Shown here piece after piece: positions 62,740-64,000 of a stretch of 64,000 bases of DNA. This stretch comes from Marinobacter antarcticus. Lineage in GTDB: Bacteria; Pseudomonadota; Gammaproteobacteria; Pseudomonadales; Oleiphilaceae. Numbering within the stretch: position 1 is the stretch's first letter; each line of letters starts with the position of its first letter. Below the pieces are notes generated by a model. It was not told the DNA's origin. It saw only the letters and a program-made list of their open reading frames with translations, and made no database searches. Location of the stretch: assembly GCF_900142385.1 (NCBI RefSeq), contig NZ_FRAQ01000001.1:2046001-2110000 (forward strand). The letters are read 5' to 3'. Both the position numbers and the translations under genes were made by a program.

Positions 62740-64000
62740 TCACTGCGTTGGACCGACAAATCGGCTTTCGGTTTCCAGCTTCAGTGAAGCATCCGTTTCA
62801 GACTGTGCATGGAAGATTATTTCATTGTTCGATTGTGGAATGGACTCAGGCGGTACATCTACAACGGTTGGCAGCGAACGGTTTTCGCCGCTGTCTACGC
62901 TTACCTGAGTCTGAGTCAGAATACGGATGCCATCCAGACCTTTTACGGAAAGGGTGAAGGTCTGTGGGATTTCTGACATGTTGGCTATTTTCAGGGTGTA
63001 GGAGTTTTCAATGCGCCCCTCACCATTGAAGCTGAACAGCGTACCACGATCTCTCAGCACGTCCATTTGGGCCGGCACACGGGTTGCGATCACGAAAATA
63101 ATCGCGCCGACCATGGCTGTCAGAACCGCACCATAACCAAAGGTACGAGGCCGCAGCAATTTCGACGGTTTGCCTTCAAGCTCATTTTCAGTGGTGTAAC
63201 GAATCAGCCCGCGAGGGTAGTCCATCTTGTCCATGATGTCGTCACAAGCGTCGATGCACAGTGCACAACCGATGCACTCATACTGAAGGCCATCACGAAT
63301 ATCAATGCCAGTAGGGCACACGTGCACGCACTGCCCGCAATCAATACAGTCGCCAAGGCCGGCTTCTTCCGGCTTCACATCTTTTCTGCGGCCACCGCGA
63401 GGCTCGCCACGGTTGGGGTCGTAGGAAACTATACGTGTATTCGGGTCAAACATGACCGACTGGAAGCGGGCGTACGGGCACATGTACAAGCACACTTGCT
63501 CGCGCATCCAGCCAGCATTCAGATACGTGGCTACGGTGAAAAACGCAACCCAGAAGTAAGCCCAGCCGTTGGCCTGGAAAGTGAAGATGTCGGCAATCAG
63601 TTCGCGAATAGGGTAAAAATATCCGACAAACGTAAGCCCGGTCATAAAGGCAATAAACAACCAGATAGCATGCTTGGCTGATTTCTTGATCATTTTTTCT
63701 TTGGAATTGGGCGTTTTGTCCAGTTTCATGCGTTTGTTGCGGCTGCCTTCAATACGCTCTTCAACCCACATGAAGATGAACGTCCATACTGTCTGAGGGC
63801 AGGTGTAACCACACCAGACACGACCAAACAGTGTGGTGATGAAGAACAGGCCGAAGGCGCAGATAATCAGCATGCCCGAGAGCAGGAAAAAATCCTTGGG
63901 AAAGAAAGTGGCGCCATAAAGGTGGAATTCCCGGGCAGGCAGATCGAAGTGTATCAGCGGATCCCCATCCAGTGTCAGCCAGACAAACAGGAAGTACATG
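62740..64000 (-). CDS. ccoG: cbb3 oxidase assembly protein CcoG (FixG/RdxA), N-terminus outside window
   Basis: Iron-sulfur membrane protein reported to reduce Cu(II) during copper delivery to cbb3 oxidase. The visible 419 residues begin inside the first membrane region (FVWLTLDGDPLIHFDLPAREF), so about 50 residues lie beyond the right edge. The ATG at 63999 is probably internal. Motifs are RVWCGYTCPQTVWTF, then two ferredoxin-type clusters (CIDCGQCVHVCPTG and CIGCALCIDACDDIMDKM). A C-terminal periplasmic immunoglobulin-like domain holds FTLSVKGLDG. It heads ccoG-ccoH-ccoI-ccoS here; the ccoNOQP genes are probably just upstream. Confidence 0.95.
   Translation of the reverse strand, partial: MYFLFVWLTLDGDPLIHFDLPAREFHLYGATFFPKDFFLLSGMLIICAFGLFFITTLFGRVWCGYTCPQTVWTFIFMWVEERIEGSRNKRMKLDKTPNSKEKMIKKSAKHAIWLFIAFMTGLTFVGYFYPIRELIADIFTFQANGWAYFWVAFFTVATYLNAGWMREQVCLYMCPYARFQSVMFDPNTRIVSYDPNRGEPRGGRRKDVKPEEAGLGDCIDCGQCVHVCPTGIDIRDGLQYECIGCALCIDACDDIMDKMDYPRGLIRYTTENELEGKPSKLLRPRTFGYGAVLTAMVGAIIFVIATRVPAQMDVLRDRGTLFSFNGEGRIENSYTLKIANMSEIPQTFTLSVKGLDGIRILTQTQVSVDSGENRSLPTVVDVPPESIPQSNNEIIFHAQSETDASLKLETESRFVGPTQ

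Noticed and set aside
1..64000. Genomic island, prophage or transposon boundaries
   Set aside because: No integrase, transposase, terminal repeats or att-like duplications were seen; the tRNA genes have no repeated 3' ends nearby.

Overview
The window reads as a chromosomal segment of a marine gammaproteobacterium, most like Marinobacter. This is inferred from protein character and gene order: tRNA operon - tig - clpPX - lon - hupB - ppiD; a HexR-controlled Entner-Doudoroff set; malate synthase G; class I PHA synthase; and a ccoGHIS cluster. No insertion sequence, phage gene, integrase, CRISPR array or rRNA was seen. Both ends cut a gene (cysS on the left, ccoG on the right).

Layout. 1-4.6 kb: cysS (3' part), glcB and folD, with a two-way terminator between glcB and folD. 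4.7-5.4 kb: a four-tRNA operon (Pro-UGG, Arg-UCU, His-GUG, Leu-UAG) with a clear promoter and terminator. 5.6-14.2 kb: protein quality control (tig, clpP, clpX, lon), the nucleoid protein hupB and the periplasmic-side chaperone ppiD. 14.2-22.6 kb: glucose catabolism, with hexR divergent from zwf-pgl-eda, pykA convergent with eda, and edd-glk divergent from pykA. Four closely related palindromic sites lie in the three promoter regions of this block and look like HexR operators. 22.6-27.6 kb: mixed housekeeping genes (nitroreductase, uracil-DNA-glycosylase-like protein, glpD, an orphan periplasmic binding protein, an O6-alkylguanine-DNA methyltransferase).

27.6-49.5 kb is the unusual part. It begins with ApbE (a periplasmic flavin transferase). 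Next is a minus-strand trio: a DUF1588-like cytochrome, a di-heme LamG lipoprotein and a Tat-exported DUF1501-type protein. Divergent from the trio is an almost gapless plus-strand run of 15 genes over 15.3 kb. These encode a hydrazine-synthase-alpha-like beta-propeller/di-heme lipoprotein, two outer-membrane barrel proteins, a TlpA thioredoxin, DUF4266, DUF3570, a small periplasmic protein, three TPR proteins (two of them lipoproteins), a small exported protein, an ExbB/TolQ protein, two different ExbD/TolR proteins and a TonB-like AgmX/PglI protein. Read together, these look like an envelope-spanning redox assembly powered or gated by its own proton-driven ExbB/ExbD/TonB-type motor. I know of no described function for the whole set.

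49.6-55.2 kb: phaC, a DksA/TraR-type zinc-finger protein, a D-aminoacylase-type amidohydrolase and a DASS-family carboxylate transporter. 55.2-55.8 kb: a decayed stretch holding a C39-peptidase fragment run into a MalM-like fragment. 55.8-58.7 kb: a polysaccharide deacetylase, a DnaJ-domain protein and ttcA. 58.7-64 kb: a TauE/SafE-type membrane protein, ccoS, ccoI, ccoH and ccoG, the assembly genes for cbb3-type cytochrome oxidase.
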